The notes under the pieces: model-generated
The model's database searches: none
What the model was told of the DNA's origin: nothing
The model's input: only the letters and a program-made list of their open reading frames with translations
Part shown: piece by piece, positions 35,165 to 46,830 of the stretch
Position numbering within the stretch: position 1 is the first letter of the stretch
Layout of the letters: every line of letters begins with the position of its first letter
Program-made: the position numbers and the translations under genes
From: Aphrophora alni
Taxonomy: Eukaryota; Arthropoda; Insecta; Hemiptera; Aphrophoridae
Direction: 5' to 3'
NCBI GenBank assembly: GCA_963513935.1
Contig: OY740774.1
Span: 21,719,949 to 21,783,948 of the forward strand
Length of the DNA stretch: 64,000 bases

Positions 35165-37140
35165 TAAATTAAAACTATAAAATTTAATCTAAACAATTAG
35201 GATATGTGATATTTTAATAAAAAGTAATGAAAAGTGTGTGATGAAAGTGGATAAGTGATGGGTGAATGTGATACAAAGTTAATGGTGAATTGTGTTTAAA
35301 AAATGGTATTTATATTGCTATGTTAAAAGTTATTTCCTTCACAATTTCTAGTTTGTTCTTATGGCCTTTAACCCTTGAACTGTTGCAACTTAGCAATGTT
35401 AATTTTCTTCGTTTGTTTAAAAATTAATAATATATATTATTTTTACACAAAACCTAACTTATAAGACATTATTTTTCTCAGAAAGATGCATAGAATTCAT
35501 CTATGTAATAAAAAAAAGTTTGAAACAGTTTTGGAGTAAGTATGTTAGATGTCAAAAAATGAAGTTAACAGAAAAACCTCTATCATTCAAAATCAATAGC
35601 TTATCACCTTTTTCTAAGATATAAAAAAGTTTTGTGTAATATTTGTGAATATATTTAGGGGGGGGGGAATTGTTACATTTTCAAAATTTAAAAAAAATTG
35701 TTTTACGAAAAAAGGGAAATTAGCTAGCTTATTTTCAAAAAATCACCAAAAATTGTAATATTTATGGAAAACCAACTTCTATATATCATTATATTCAGAA
35801 AGGTTCATACAATTTAGTAGTGTAATGAAAAAAAGTTTGAAAAATAATTTTGGAGTCAGTATGGCAAAGAACAACAAAAAACCCACAAAATTCGAAGGCT
35901 AAATTGCACTTCAAAGTCCAATAATTGAGCATAGAAAATGTAGTTTTACATTTTTTAGAGTATTAAAAACGTTTTCTAGTATAAATATGACATACTATAA
36001 TAAATAGGCGGCCATGAAAGTGGTGAAACTGTTTTAATGCCAAAACAGGACAAACGCAATCAAACAAGCTGTGGTCTTATGGTGACCTTGTGACAAACAG
36101 CTGACCGCAGTGATCAGATGTTTTATAGTAACGGATTAGAAAGTGTTAGGTTAGGACAACACTTGGTACAAGTGACGCACTTTTAAGGAATGCCCTAAAT
36201 TTGCTATTTATTTTAATATATTATGTTATAAAAAGAAGGCAATTCACATATTTTTCTTGGGAAATAATAATTAATTACGTATTTAAGAGGTGACAGACGT
36301 TCATAAAAGAACTGTGTTATTTATGAATCATTATTTCTGTAAGTACGTGGCGACATATTTGAAATATTTACCTGTTATTATTTATTTAGTTAGTAGAAGA
36401 ATAATTTCAAAAAGATTCATAAAAGTTAAAAAAAAATCGTTTTGTCTACGTCTTTAGTAAACCCGATGCTAATGAAATCAGGAGAGAGAGTTTCGCGTTG
36501 CAGCACAAAAACTATCTCTAATATAGAAAATCAAAGATAGTTAAGAATTTATTTCTCCTAGTGGGGTTGTGATTTTATGGATTGGATTTTGTGATCGTTT
36601 CCCCGCCTAAGGAAACTTTCATGCAGTATAACTTCTGACTCAATGAAGCTAAGTCTCTCGTGGTGGTCTTGATCGAGTGTTCTGATGTAATGTGTAGAAT
36701 ATTAGTTTTGAGACTTTTAATTATTAGAAAAACTTTATTTCAATGAAATTAAAAAAAAAAAAAAATGAGACGACTGGATACGAGTCTTGCCGAGCTGACG
36801 GATAACACACCACACACCTTTCAATCATTTTACGACGTCATAGGCTTAACCAAAGTCTGCACTGCCTTCTTGATGACGTGTTGTCCTGAATCCGATTGTG
36901 ATAGCGATTAGCCCGGGTGCCACCAAGATTGTTCTGACAACCCAAATCGCAACCAAGGCGATCTCAGGTTCCGAGCGCGATGACCTTGATGGTCAAGCAG
37001 ACAAGAAATAACCCAACCAGCGCAGCGCAGACTATGGTGGTACAAGGAAAATACCCAGGAAAACAAATAAAGGTACCATCATGGCGAGGAGGGGGGGGGC
37101 AGCAAGTCGGAAAATATATGGGAAAACTCAGTGATAAAAA
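35165..37140. other. Intron block right of the Gypsy insertion
   Basis: Mostly AT-rich up to 36600. From 36770 to 37140 GC rises (GACGACTGGATACGAGTCTT, AGCGCAGCGCAGACTATGG), leading into the GC-rich inverted repeat. No frame with recognisable protein content. Confidence 0.4.
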
Positions 37141-37144
37141 CATT

Positions 37145-37827
37145 AGGGTACGAACAGAACAAGTGGGTCGCGGTGGATGCTACTAGTTAAGTCGCGGTCG
37201 ATGTCGACAGCACTTAGCAAGGAGGTTACCTGCTCTGCTCAGTCGAGCTAGGACCACTGTCAGTGAAGTAGTTTGATGAAATTTGAATGACAAAAAGATT
37301 GTGCTTTTGCGATGTAGTGTGAGTCAAGTGATGATAGTAATGGAATGTCAGCTGTCACCAAGTGGTGGCTGATAGGTAATATACTCACAATACGGGAGTG
37401 AGCTGCACAATTGCTATCAGATCTTCCTTCATTTTTAGCACTTGAAATTCAAAAATGAACTTAATACGCAAAAGAGATTATGGGTAGCAACTAAAGTAGG
37501 CTACCCTAGCGCACGGAATGACAGACGCCAGACGTGTTCTATGCGAGCTGCTGTGGCGGAGGATGGCAACTTGGCCTTGAAAGCACAAATAACAGGGAAG
37601 CATCCTTGTAGACCGCGCAGTAAGCATCCATATAAAAACAAACTCATTTGATTTTCAAAAGCATCGATGTAAACCTCCTGGATGGCATCGCGCTAAACCT
37701 CCACCGCGACTTAACTGCTCTGTTCTCTTCCATTCACTACAATGTGTTTCTTTTACATGGATGTCGACATCGACCGCGACCGCGACCTCCATCTCCACCG
37801 CGACCCACTTGTTCTGTTCGTACCCTT
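37145..37827. repeat. GC-rich inverted repeat, arms about 66 bp
   Basis: The left arm (37145-37210) reads AGGGTACGAACAGAACAAGT then GGGTCGCGGTGGATG and GTCGCGGTCGATGTCGAC. The right arm (37761-37827) is the inverse, with an extra GACCGC unit. CpG content is far above the window average. Probably a DNA transposon remnant; target duplications were not recognised. Confidence 0.6.
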
Positions 37828-38110
37828 ACATTTGTTTCTTCTTTAGAAAAAGTATGGTTTGGGACGTATCGGAACGAATGTTATTGTGATATACTTGACC
37901 TTGTGAGAAAGTTAGTGCAATGTTTATATGAGTGCAACCTAAAGCAAAGTAACAACCCGTAACTAATAGAAAATCAACGTTCGGAACAATTAAAACGAAA
38001 TCACCTTCAGTAATTGTCATAAAAAACAAACAAACAAAATGTATTAGTTATATTTAAGTATGTTGTGTTTCCGTGAAAGTGAAAGGTTATTCATAGTCTG
38101 TGTACCGTTA

Positions 38111-38296
38111 ATTTTTTTTATTTATTATAAAAACTTGTACCTCTATATTATCTGCCAGTTAAGCTAATGAGAACGGGCGAGACGTTTAAAACCAACGCCA
38201 TTATCTAGGTTTCGAACCTACGTACTTAGCGATATAAGAGGCCATCTGTAGTGTAGCAAGGTGGACACTTTAAGCCGATTAAGCCACGCCCTTCTC
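38111..38296 (-). mobile_element. tRNA-derived SINE
   Basis: The minus strand carries TGGCTTAATCGG (A-box-like) about 57 nt upstream of GGTTCGAAACC (B box, one mismatch to GGTTCGANTCC), the internal promoter of RNA polymerase III. The acceptor-stem halves do not pair well, so it is not a tRNA gene. About 70 nt of unrelated body follow, then an A/T-rich tail ending AATAAATAAAAAAAATTAA near 38111. Target duplications were not resolved. Confidence 0.6.
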
Positions 38297-38949
38297 CAGA
38301 GTGAAAATAATAGAATTCCTTATACGTTTGTAGTTTATTTATAATAGTGTTATTGTTATGTTTTTATTTTATTTCATTCCTTTTAGGATTTGATATAAAA
38401 AGTAATGATATACAGGGTAGCTGCTGTGTTACTCAATAAGTACAAAAATTACTAAAAAACTTTAAAAGTTAACTACAGGATTTTTTGAGTTAAAATAGTA
38501 GTGGTTCATATCACTCGCCATTTTCCAATATGGCTGTCAGCATGTTCCTATAGGAACCTAAAATTTTTATGAGTATTTTGAATAAAACACATTATTTTAA
38601 AGATTTTTTATTCTTGGGTATTTTTCCATATCTTTCTTTAACAGTTTATGAACTACAGGCCTTAAAAGTTTAAAAAATTTCACACAAATTCAAGCCATTT
38701 CCAGAGACAACGGTCTAATTTTAAAAATGTGTAAGGGTAGCAATCCCCAGAGACCCTACCTAGCTGGATCTACCGCTCAATAATGTGATGATTACCGAGT
38801 GGGAAAAAACTAGGACCTCTCTCCAATAAATTAATTAATAATTTCAAAATAATCTATCTTCCACTAAACATACTGTATTAATCTTAAAATTATTCCCTCC
38901 GTTGGTAACATTTAAAAAGTCTGGGCAAACTCTACGGAATTTGTTAACA

Positions 38950-39330
38950 ATTAATTAAAATGGAATAATCATTCCATGAATATTTGAATATTTAGTGACA
39001 ATTGAATTTATTAAATAGCTGCCTGGATTTATGCAATCGTAATACGGGAGTAAGGAATTCAAATCTTTACGCAACAGTCATTAAACTAAATATTTTGAAT
39101 AACATAAAACATTTTTGAACACACAGTTGAATTTGAGGAGTAAATTTAATTACAGCCATGAACTATTTTACAATGCCATTTCAGGTAATATTATTTTAAT
39201 TTTGTACATGGTATCCTTGAAATATATGGAGAAATTTTTGGGAATGAATTCTTTATACAGTAAATAAGTAAAAATTCTTTGGTTAGAATAAAACTCGAAC
39301 ACAATATCTCACAAAAATTACGTTTACTTA
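38950..39330. repeat. Segmental repeat, copy 1 (about 370 bp)
   Basis: Matches 41621-41990 at high identity in direct orientation, for example GGAATAATCATTCCATGAAT, TTATGCAATCGTAATACGGG and TTTGAGGAGTAAATTTAATT. Only scattered substitutions separate the copies. The right end runs into FB copy 2. Confidence 0.85.
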
Positions 39331-39507
39331 ATCAAACGCGTTTCGACAAAGTCGCCATCCTCAGTGATCCATGAACTATTATACACTTATTATTATAGTT
39401 TAGTTATTGTAGCTCATGTATCACTGAGGATGGCGACTCTGTCGTTGAAACGCGTTTGGTTAAGTAAACGTATTTTTTGTGAGATATTGTGTTCGAGTTT
39501 TATTCTA
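39284..39507. mobile_element. Foldback element FB, copy 2, with hammerhead-like arms
   Basis: The ends are TAGAATAAAACTCGAACACA and its inverse; the arms pair over about 95 nt around a loop near 39375-39405. Both arms hold CTGAGGATGGCGAC followed by GAAACGCGTT (right arm on plus, left arm on minus), the core order of a hammerhead ribozyme. It lies at the end of a segment duplicated at 41621-41990, where only the first part of the FB element is present. Confidence 0.8.
39424..39456 (+). ncRNA. Hammerhead-like core in the right arm of FB copy 2
   Basis: The plus strand reads CUGAGGA, U, GGCGAC/GUCGUU stem II (loop UCU, two G-U pairs), GAAA, C-GC-G, U and U as the cleavage base. Stem I is AUCA (39420-39423) with UGGU (39457-39460), four pairs. 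The mirrored left arm (minus strand, 39335-39364) has AUCA with UGAU, so stem I pairing is kept although the base differs; its stem II is reduced to GAC/GUC. Confidence 0.4.
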
Positions 39508-41620
39508 TCTAATATTATCTCACAAGTCAAGCTCAATATTTATTTATAATATACTTTTTAAATAATATTTTCAAAAAGTTTCGTCCGTAGTTTCAAAAAG
39601 GTTTTTTGGTCTGTGTTTTTTTTTTTTTTGCCTTCTTACGTATACGTAAAAATAAGATATTTTACGTGAAGGATAAAATATTGATGTTTTTGTAAATTAA
39701 AATCTCATAAATTTTCAAAATGGCGACCGTTTACATTTTTTGTAAAGTTAATGGTTTTAGAGACATTTAATATTAAAATTTCAAACAGTCACCATTTCAA
39801 CAATTTATAAGATAAAGTTTTGATTCTTGATATACTGTAGCATGGAAAATGTGTGTACAGAATTTTAACTCAAAATCTTAATAATTTCAAAATGTATTAT
39901 TTTTCAAAAAATAAAAATAAAATAAAAAATAATACAAATTGGGCGACAGATGGAAAAAGAAACTTTCCGGACATATTTTTTCCTTCATTTGGACCAATAT
40001 AACCACAAATTTAAAGTTTAGTACGATATTTTTTGAACACACTGCTTTTTTCCCTGAATAGCCTTCATATTTTCTTTTAAACAGATCAATAAAATTATAG
40101 CATTTCGATGTGTCTATTTGGTGTTATATGGTGGACTGAGCATAGTATAAATTGACCACAAGGAAGATAGTTTTTTGATTCGTAAACAAACACGAACATT
40201 CTCAAAAAAATGAATTAATGCCATTTTTTTCCAGTGCATGAATTGGGTGTACACTTATCCTTCAATTTGGAAGGCAAGATCTAGCCAATTTAGTTTTTTT
40301 TCATTTGGAGTGACGGACATATTTACGTTAAAGCTACTATCACTGGTTTAAAATTATTTTAAAGTAAAATACTCACTACGCACAACGCAATTCAACGTTA
40401 GGTTTGAAATAACAAACAATATGACAAACGAAGATCAGCTGTTTTCAGAACTGTAGTTTTAAAAACCTTGACTTTCTATTGGTTCTTGTTGGATGTTTTT
40501 AAGCTGTAATTGGTTGAAAATTTGTATCGTACTGAAAATTTTAACGCTAATGATACGTGTTACAATTTAAACAGTGGATTCGAAATAAGAGTTTTAAGGT
40601 GTAGTCGTAGATACGATTATTCAGGATAAATTGAGAAATCTTTTCAAAGTTGTTTTAGTATTTTCAACCAGTCCGCTAACAATTACGATTTCCCATTTTA
40701 TCAAGATGCTTGGGTCAACACCGTAAATATTAGAGCTCCACTGGAATTGAACCCAAAACAATTCACTCGTAAAACGAAATTATTGACCACAAGACCAGAC
40801 GGAGGCACGCTAAAACAATTACCTTTTAAATTCGAACTCAGCACCTTAAAAACAAAGTTCCATCAAAATTAGATATTACAATTTTATTCAACATTTTGCG
40901 TTAAATTAAATTTGTTTGCGTTTAGGCGATCTAGACACGTAGAAATTTACGTTACACTTGAATTCAACGTCTAAAAATCATAAATATTAAATCTTTCATC
41001 ATATCGTATAGTTATAAGAAATGTCTATAAATTTTAGACAATTTATTTTCAACCCTATACCAATAGTTGAGTCTAGGACCCGACAAAGACAAACTTGGAA
41101 CAACTGCAGTCAACATAAATGAACCTTGACTGCCTGTCATGAAAAGTACAGCTTAACTTTTTAATTGAAAACTAACGAACTGACATTTTTGGTAGAAACA
41201 ATTAGGACGTTTGTGCATTGTGTTTGCACTTTTTATTATGCTATAAAAAAATTTCGTTTTTAGTAGTACAGTAATTCTCTTATTGTTTAACGTACGTCAT
41301 TGTGACAGCATGTAAGACATGAGCTGTAGGCTATATATTAAATTATCTATTCCAATCAAGTCCTATCTGTAACTAATTACTTCCTCAAGTTACAATTACA
41401 GTACGAGTGGTCTATACAAGTAACTAAACATCATGTATACAGGGTGGTACCAAACACATGCTACAACTTGATTATTATTGAAAACGTTGTTTTGGTTAAA
41501 TGAGCTTTCATGATTTCAGGAAAGCGAAAAAATGATTTTCGACAACCCGTCTTGTTATAGTCTGTAAGCACGATAGCAGTCAGATAAATTAATATAGAAA
41601 CATGAAATTGGGTGTAGAGG
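39508..41620. other. Intron block between the two segmental-repeat copies
   Basis: AT-rich; holds the SINE head at 40715-40806 and a TATACAGGGTGGTACCAAAC sequence at about 41438 that resembles CAGGGTGT element ends. A TTCAAAATGGCGACCG motif near 39713 recurs elsewhere (54705, 56800, 57665), pointing to another diverged repeat. Confidence 0.45.
40715..40806 (-). mobile_element. tRNA-derived SINE head
   Basis: The minus strand reads TCTGGTCTTGTGGTCAATAA (A-box-like, TGGTCTTGTGGTCA) and, about 35 nt on, GGGTTCAATTCCAG (B box GGTTCAATTCC). Spacing and order fit a Pol III promoter from a tRNA-like ancestor. The surrounding sequence does not form a cloverleaf acceptor stem. The downstream body, to about 40640, has no clear tail. 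Confidence 0.5.
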
Positions 41621-41990
41621 ATTAATTAAAATGGAATAATTATTCCATGAATATTTGAATATTTCGTGACAATTGAATTTATTAAGTAGCTGCCTGGATT
41701 TATGCAATCGTAATACGCGAGTAAGGAATTCAAATCTTTACGCAACAGTCATTAAACTAAATATTTTGAATAACATAAAACATTTTTGAACACACAGTTG
41801 AATTTGAGGAGTAAATTTAATTACAGCCATGAACTATTTTACAATGCCATTTCAGGTAATATTATTTTAATTTTGTGCATGGTATCCTTGAAATATATAG
41901 AGAAATTTTTGGGAATAAATACTTTACAGTAAATAAGTAAAAATTCTTTGTTAAGAATAAAACTCGAACACAAAAATTATGTTTACTTAT
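41621..41990. repeat. Segmental repeat, copy 2
   Basis: Direct repeat of 38950-39330. It ends with the first bases of an FB element (AATAAAACTCGAACAC), then an 11-bp deletion, then AAAAATTATGTTTACTTA, and the rest of FB is missing. Just after it comes a 30-bp tandem duplication built on TTATAGTTTTAATAGTAACA. Confidence 0.85.
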
Positions 41991-42046
41991 AGTTTTAATA
42001 GTAACACCGTCTCCAATTATAGTTTTAATAGTAACACTGTCGGGAG

Positions 42047-42395
42047 TTCTTCAACCCGGCACCAACCATTATATGTTATAAAAAAACACGTCGACCCGGC
42101 ACTGGTCCCTTCACCGGCCGCCATGACAGAATGTCAATCTGGCACCAGCCACCCCTCTTACCCATTCCACCTACACTACTCCCCCTCAACCCCTCTTTTC
42201 TCTTTTTTCTTCTCTTAATCATCTTTTTTTATTACGATTATAAATACTTTAACATTTATTATAGAAATAGGTTAGGTTAGGTTGTGGAGGGGGAACCTCG
42301 CTCGCCTACCTTTAAACTGCCTCGGTGCCGGGTTAAGTTGTGAAATTAGTAACGCCTGATTAACCTTATAGCGGTGGTCAGATTTGGTGCCGGGT
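42047..42395. repeat. Possible short inverted-repeat element (CCCGGCACC ends)
   Basis: CAACCCGGCACCAAC (from about 42050) is mirrored by GGTGCCGGGTTAAG (from about 42324), and GACCCGGCACTGG (from about 42093) by GGTGCCGGGTAGAC (from about 42383). The pairing is not simply nested, so this may be two overlapping copies. The middle has pyrimidine-rich and T-rich sequence, and a short TAGGTTAGGTTAGGTT run near 42270. Confidence 0.35.
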
Positions 42396-43204
42396 AGACG
42401 TGCCGCCACTTTGTCTCCAATTAAAGGGAACAGAAACTTATATCGAAGAGGTGTTTATCACCGCAACTACGTGAGAATTATGCGTGGACTTAACAATGAG
42501 GGAACAAATAAAACTTCAAATCAATTTACAACACTACAGTATTTAAATTTAAAATATTTACATGTAACAAAATATCCTTGATTTTGAACAACGGGTAGAC
42601 TATTAAAAGACTCGTTTTAACAAAAAAGCTAATAGTATTATTGAAAACACTCTTTTTGTATAGTGTTATTACATAACTACAAAAACAAGAGTCTCGTAAA
42701 TTAAATAATGTTATAGCCCATAAAACGTGTGTTTCACTCAGGTGGAAAAACCTAGGCTTGTCATGTAAATAGTTAAAACGCATGAGTCTCTGTCACGTGA
42801 ACTAAACAAATACCTAGTTCTAGGAAGTAGACAATTGTCCTGAAGGTATGAAGGCGAGTAATAATAAGAAAAAACTGACTAATCAGTGTGGCATTTGTTA
42901 TGCGATAAGTAGTGTAATTATGTCTTGTAATATGCGACAGGACGATATTATATTGGAGAATAAACTCTCGACATGCAGTCTTTGTAATTAAGTGAATTTA
43001 TTTAATTGAGATAACATGATTTTGTAGTAATTGTAGAGAATACTTAAACTGAAACCTCCTTGATATTGTTTTACCGTCAATTTAATAAATAAACATTGCA
43101 CTAACTTTCTCAAATATCCATCCACAAAATAAAAAATAAGAGTTGGTATAGAAGGGAATTATGAATTGTTTGAAAATTATATAAAAAGATAAGCCTCAGG
43201 TGCT

Positions 43205-44275
43205 TATTTATAATGAGTATGGGCATGGCAATCCCAAGGATAGCTAGCTGGATCTACACAATTTTTCATGTCGCGATGAGTTAGATCCCTCTCTTTCATC
43301 TTTCCTATAGATTTAAGAGGTCTGTTTTTACCAACTCTTGTTCTTTTGTGATTCTGACTCTATTAGAGTATTCAAGAGCTGAGGGTTTTTATTTTATATA
43401 ATATGAAGGAAGACCAAGAAGTTTTTCATCATTAGACAACAAGGGACAACACGGTGATCTTCCACTAAAGTATGTACAGAAGTACTCTTGGCATAAATCA
43501 CTCTCTTTCATCTTTTCTATCCGGTCTCTCTAAACCAACTCTTGTTCTCTTCTAACCCTGATGTTATTAGAATTTTTGAAGGCAATGTGTCTTTATTTTA
43601 TGTTGTTTTCTTCATTTTTTATAAGTTTATGATGACTGAAAGGTTTTTAACTTTATTTATTTGCACCTCATTTAGCTCTATTATTCCGAAAACATCTTGA
43701 ATTTTAACTTTCCATTTATTAAGACATTTCAAAATACTCTATCTTTAACTAAACTCCAACTGGATCTACACTTTTTTTTCTCCTATTTTTGTCCTTGTTG
43801 TTTAAAAACCTCTCAAGAGAGACCTATTTGGGAATATGAAAAAGAAGAATCTAACCCAAGACTACATGAAAAATGTAGATCCAGCTCTTATACTCCCATC
43901 CAGGAAGAAAAGGACATAAAATAAAGACGCCTACCCTTTAAATACCTTTATAGGATCAGAGCAAAAAGAACAAGAGATTGTCAAAAGAGACCTGTTTGGA
44001 AAGATGAAAAGGAAGAATCTAACCCATGACTTCAAGAAAAAATGTACATCCAGTTCTTATACTCCCTCGGGATTGCCAAACCTGTACCAACTAAAATGAG
44101 ACCCTGAATGTAAAACATTCGTACTCTTGGGTTAGATCCTTCACTTTCAACTTACTTCTCATGTCTCTCTTGACCATTTCTTGTTTTATTTCGACCCTGA
44201 CGTTATTAGAGATTCTTTATTTTCTTCTTTTTTTATAAGACGACTATGACCAAGAGGTTTTTGGCTTTAAACAAT
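43205..44275. repeat. Cluster of family A interspersed repeats (five copies, mixed orientation)
   Basis: Family A is a roughly 220-bp unit. On the plus strand it runs CTAGCTGGATCTACAC, then a GGTTAGATCCCTCTCTTTCA block, CTCTCTTGACCAACTCTTGT, TCCGACCCTGACGCTATTAG and TTTATTTTATG, ending at GCGATGATGACCGAGAGG. Copies here are at about 43205-43430, 43480-43640 and 44110-44275 (plus) and 43755-43925 and 43940-44100 (minus). Opposed neighbours can fold together. No Pol III boxes or coding frame were recognised, so the class is open (SINE-like or MITE-like). Confidence 0.75.
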
Positions 44276-45074
44276 AAGGAAGAAAGTACTTTATATTTCC
44301 CACTCTGCTTTTTGTTACTAACTTCACATTTCATCAAAATTTGAATGATATCGGTAAAACCAATTCTGAAAATTTTATGTTTTAAACGATTCAATAATTA
44401 TTTTGAATTGTTACTGATATTTTACGAGCTGTAATTTTAAGGAGACAATTAATATGTTTTGTTTTGGGCTTAAAGACTAAATTTGAGCAAGATTTCACCA
44501 AAATAGTTAAGCAGATTTTAAGAAAATCAAAATTTAGGTCGAGAGATAGCTCCAAATTAATCTCCAAATTTTAAGTTATCGACACATTAAAAAAATATTA
44601 AAATCTCTCTTGACCAACTCTTGTAATATTACTACCCTGACGCTATTAGTATTCAAAGGCTTCAAAGTCTTTATTTTATGTTCTTTTCTTTGTTAGGCTA
44701 TATTATGTCTTTGTTGTTTTTTGTCTTTAAAGAATAAGAAATTTAAACAAATAAATCTTCATTTCATAGTCTGTACAACTATCGTGGACTCATTATAGAT
44801 GCTAATCAAACTACGTTTTTATAATTATTACAAACTAGGCCATCTTAAACTAAATGTCAAACAAATCATTATCTCTTTAGAACAGTCCGAGTTGTGTTTA
44901 TATTGAAAGATTAATTGTACAAACCGTACTAATTGTGTTTTGGTAGTCTATTCGTTATTGGTGACTTCGTGTGAGGTTCATAGATAGTTTTATAGAGAAC
45001 CGAAAAGACTGCAAAAGTCTCAAACTCTTTGTTTAAACTTTTGCTACTCAAATATTTCTGAGCAAGTGTTTATA

Positions 45075-45380
45075 GGATGTTATAGTCTGTTAACCCTCAC
45101 ATTCCAAGTCCAAGGCGTTGTTTCCGATGTCAAGGATTTGGAGCAGCACTTGTGGACAGTGTGGCATTATAGGCAACATAAGTGAAGAGAGTAGCCTAAT
45201 ATTGAGGCAAAGTGTGCACGGCGACCATCTTGGACGTTCACGAAAGTGCCCAAAATATAAAGTGGAGAAGGCAATTTTAGCAATTGTAGCTAAAGAGAAA
45301 CTTTTCTTTCCAGAAACTATGAAAGTACTAACAAAGAACTGCTCTGCCTACTACCATAGAATAATCGTATGCAAATAGTC
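45075..45380 (+). pseudogene. Jockey-type LINE ORF1 (nucleic-acid-binding) relic
   Basis: The plus strand reads NPHIPSPRRCFRCQGFG, the start of a zinc knuckle typical of Jockey/I-group ORF1 proteins. After a frameshift it continues CGQCGIIGNISEESS and then HLGRSRKCPKYKVEKAILAI with AKEKLFFPE. The order (IPSPRRCFRCQ.FG, a second CxxC unit, then SR.CPKY..EK.I..I...E...FPE) is diagnostic for insect Jockey-like gag proteins. The frameshift between knuckles and the lack of a downstream RT frame mean it is a short dead fragment. Confidence 0.75.
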
Positions 45381-45654
45381 GTATTGCAAAATTAAAATTT
45401 TGAATTAAAATGACTTACATTAGATGAAAATTATACTTGCTTGGAAAAAATCAGTCTAGAAACTGGAATTTTTGCTTTTTATGTCTAAATACTCATAATA
45501 AAATTGAGAATCGATTCCTCCAGGCTTATTTTAGGAAAAAAAACATTGTTGATCAAATGTATTACATTTACCAACACCACATCGAGTTTTTCGGATACCG
45601 GTATATTAGTTTTGAAATCCCCTGGGTGAAAAAAAGTATTAAAAAAATAAAATA

Positions 45655-45935
45655 AAATGTGATAATTGGTGTAGTTACCAGATACAGCAGGACCGTATCA
45701 CCCACACGATCATTATGAGTGGAGGGTCCTCCATATATGTACAGCTTCGAGGCCCACTAACCTCAAGACACTAACATGAGCGACGTCAAGAAAATAATAC
45801 TGTATCTACCAATACAACCCTACAATGATAAAAAAACAAATTTTTGGAACTACGTTTTGGAGTATCTGCTTATATGTTGGGATCTGCTCTATGATTACGT
45901 ACCATATTGGCTCTCATCACCTTGTTAAATTCTGT
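45655..45935 (+). repeat. Family B interspersed repeat, partial
   Basis: Contains GTTACCAGATACAGCAGGAC, GAGTGGAGGGTCC, TCGAGGCCCACTAACCTCAA, CTACCAATACAACCC and TATGATTACGTACCATATTG in family B order. Confidence 0.5.
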
Positions 45936-46359
45936 CTTTATAATAATGTGAGAATGTGTGTGGGGAAAGTTGGTGCATAAAATTAATTATTGATAGCATC
46001 GTGTGAAAGTTAAAGAAGATTTATGTAGTATGGTTCACCTTCGTACACTCATAAAATAGTAATATAGTTTAAGATATAAAAGTTTTATAGTTTTTAGCAA
46101 ATGAGTAGAAAGTTGCGCAATTACAAACTGTTCTGTTAGGGCAAATATTGACGTTTTTATACGATTTATTGTGATACTTGTGGTCTGGAGTAGGTCAATT
46201 GGCGTATTAATTCTGAGTTGGTTCGTCTCAGGAGTTGTTAAAAAAAAAAAAAAACTCTAATTACTTGGCTCGAGTCGGTGACTATTCTATGGAAAACTAC
46301 TACAGTTCTTCATATATTTTGTTTTATTTAAAAAAAAAATGTATATAATGAAAAAATAT

Positions 46360-46830
46360 AATTAATGGATTTAGAATACAAAGACGAGGTATTAAATAAA
46401 TCACCAAATCAAATAAACACAATCAATTCTATAAATTGTCGTGTCGGGGTAAGTTTTCGGAAATGGCGTTCCCGTATCTCTTGGGAAGGTCTAAATGAAA
46501 ATGTTCCATCACGGTATTACTTAACGATCACCTGTTTAGGTTATGTCTTAAGGAAGTTATTTTTTTGTATAAAATAATACGTTTTATGTATTTTTTTAAA
46601 AAACGAAGAAATTTCATAAAAGTTTGCACTACCAGTTCTAGGGTTGGTTGTGTGTAATCAATTTAAAATTATTTAGATTATTAAAATTCACTCATTAAGA
46701 GTTAGTTGCCTGGAGTGGCATTTGGAGAATAAGTGACTTATGACCATCATGGAACGGGCTTGCTCGATTTCCTACACAATGCCAAGCATAGGTTGATCAC
46801 GCTATTAATCAATTAGTTCCCCCACCCCAC
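46360..46830 (+). repeat. Family C interspersed element, second copy
   Basis: Segments such as GGAAATGGCGTTCCCGTATC, TTGGGAAGG..AATGTTCCAT, CATTAAGAGTTAGTTGCCTG and TATGACCATCATGGAACGG match the copy at 53037 in order. It also abuts a family A fragment (about 46838-46880, GATACAGATCTCTCTATTTC). The 70-codon plus frame at 46365-46577 is probably chance. Confidence 0.45.

Noticed and set aside
37648..37962. 104-codon plus frame with an Arg-Pro repeat
   Set aside because: The RPRPRP segment is the translation of a GC-rich inverted-repeat arm, not a conserved protein.
38190..38296. Functional tRNA gene
   Set aside because: A- and B-box-like sequences are present, but the acceptor and anticodon arms do not pair, so a SINE head is the better reading.
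42265..42285. TAGGTTAGGTTAGGTT, resembling the insect telomere repeat TTAGG
   Set aside because: Only about three units; too short to call an interstitial telomere tract.
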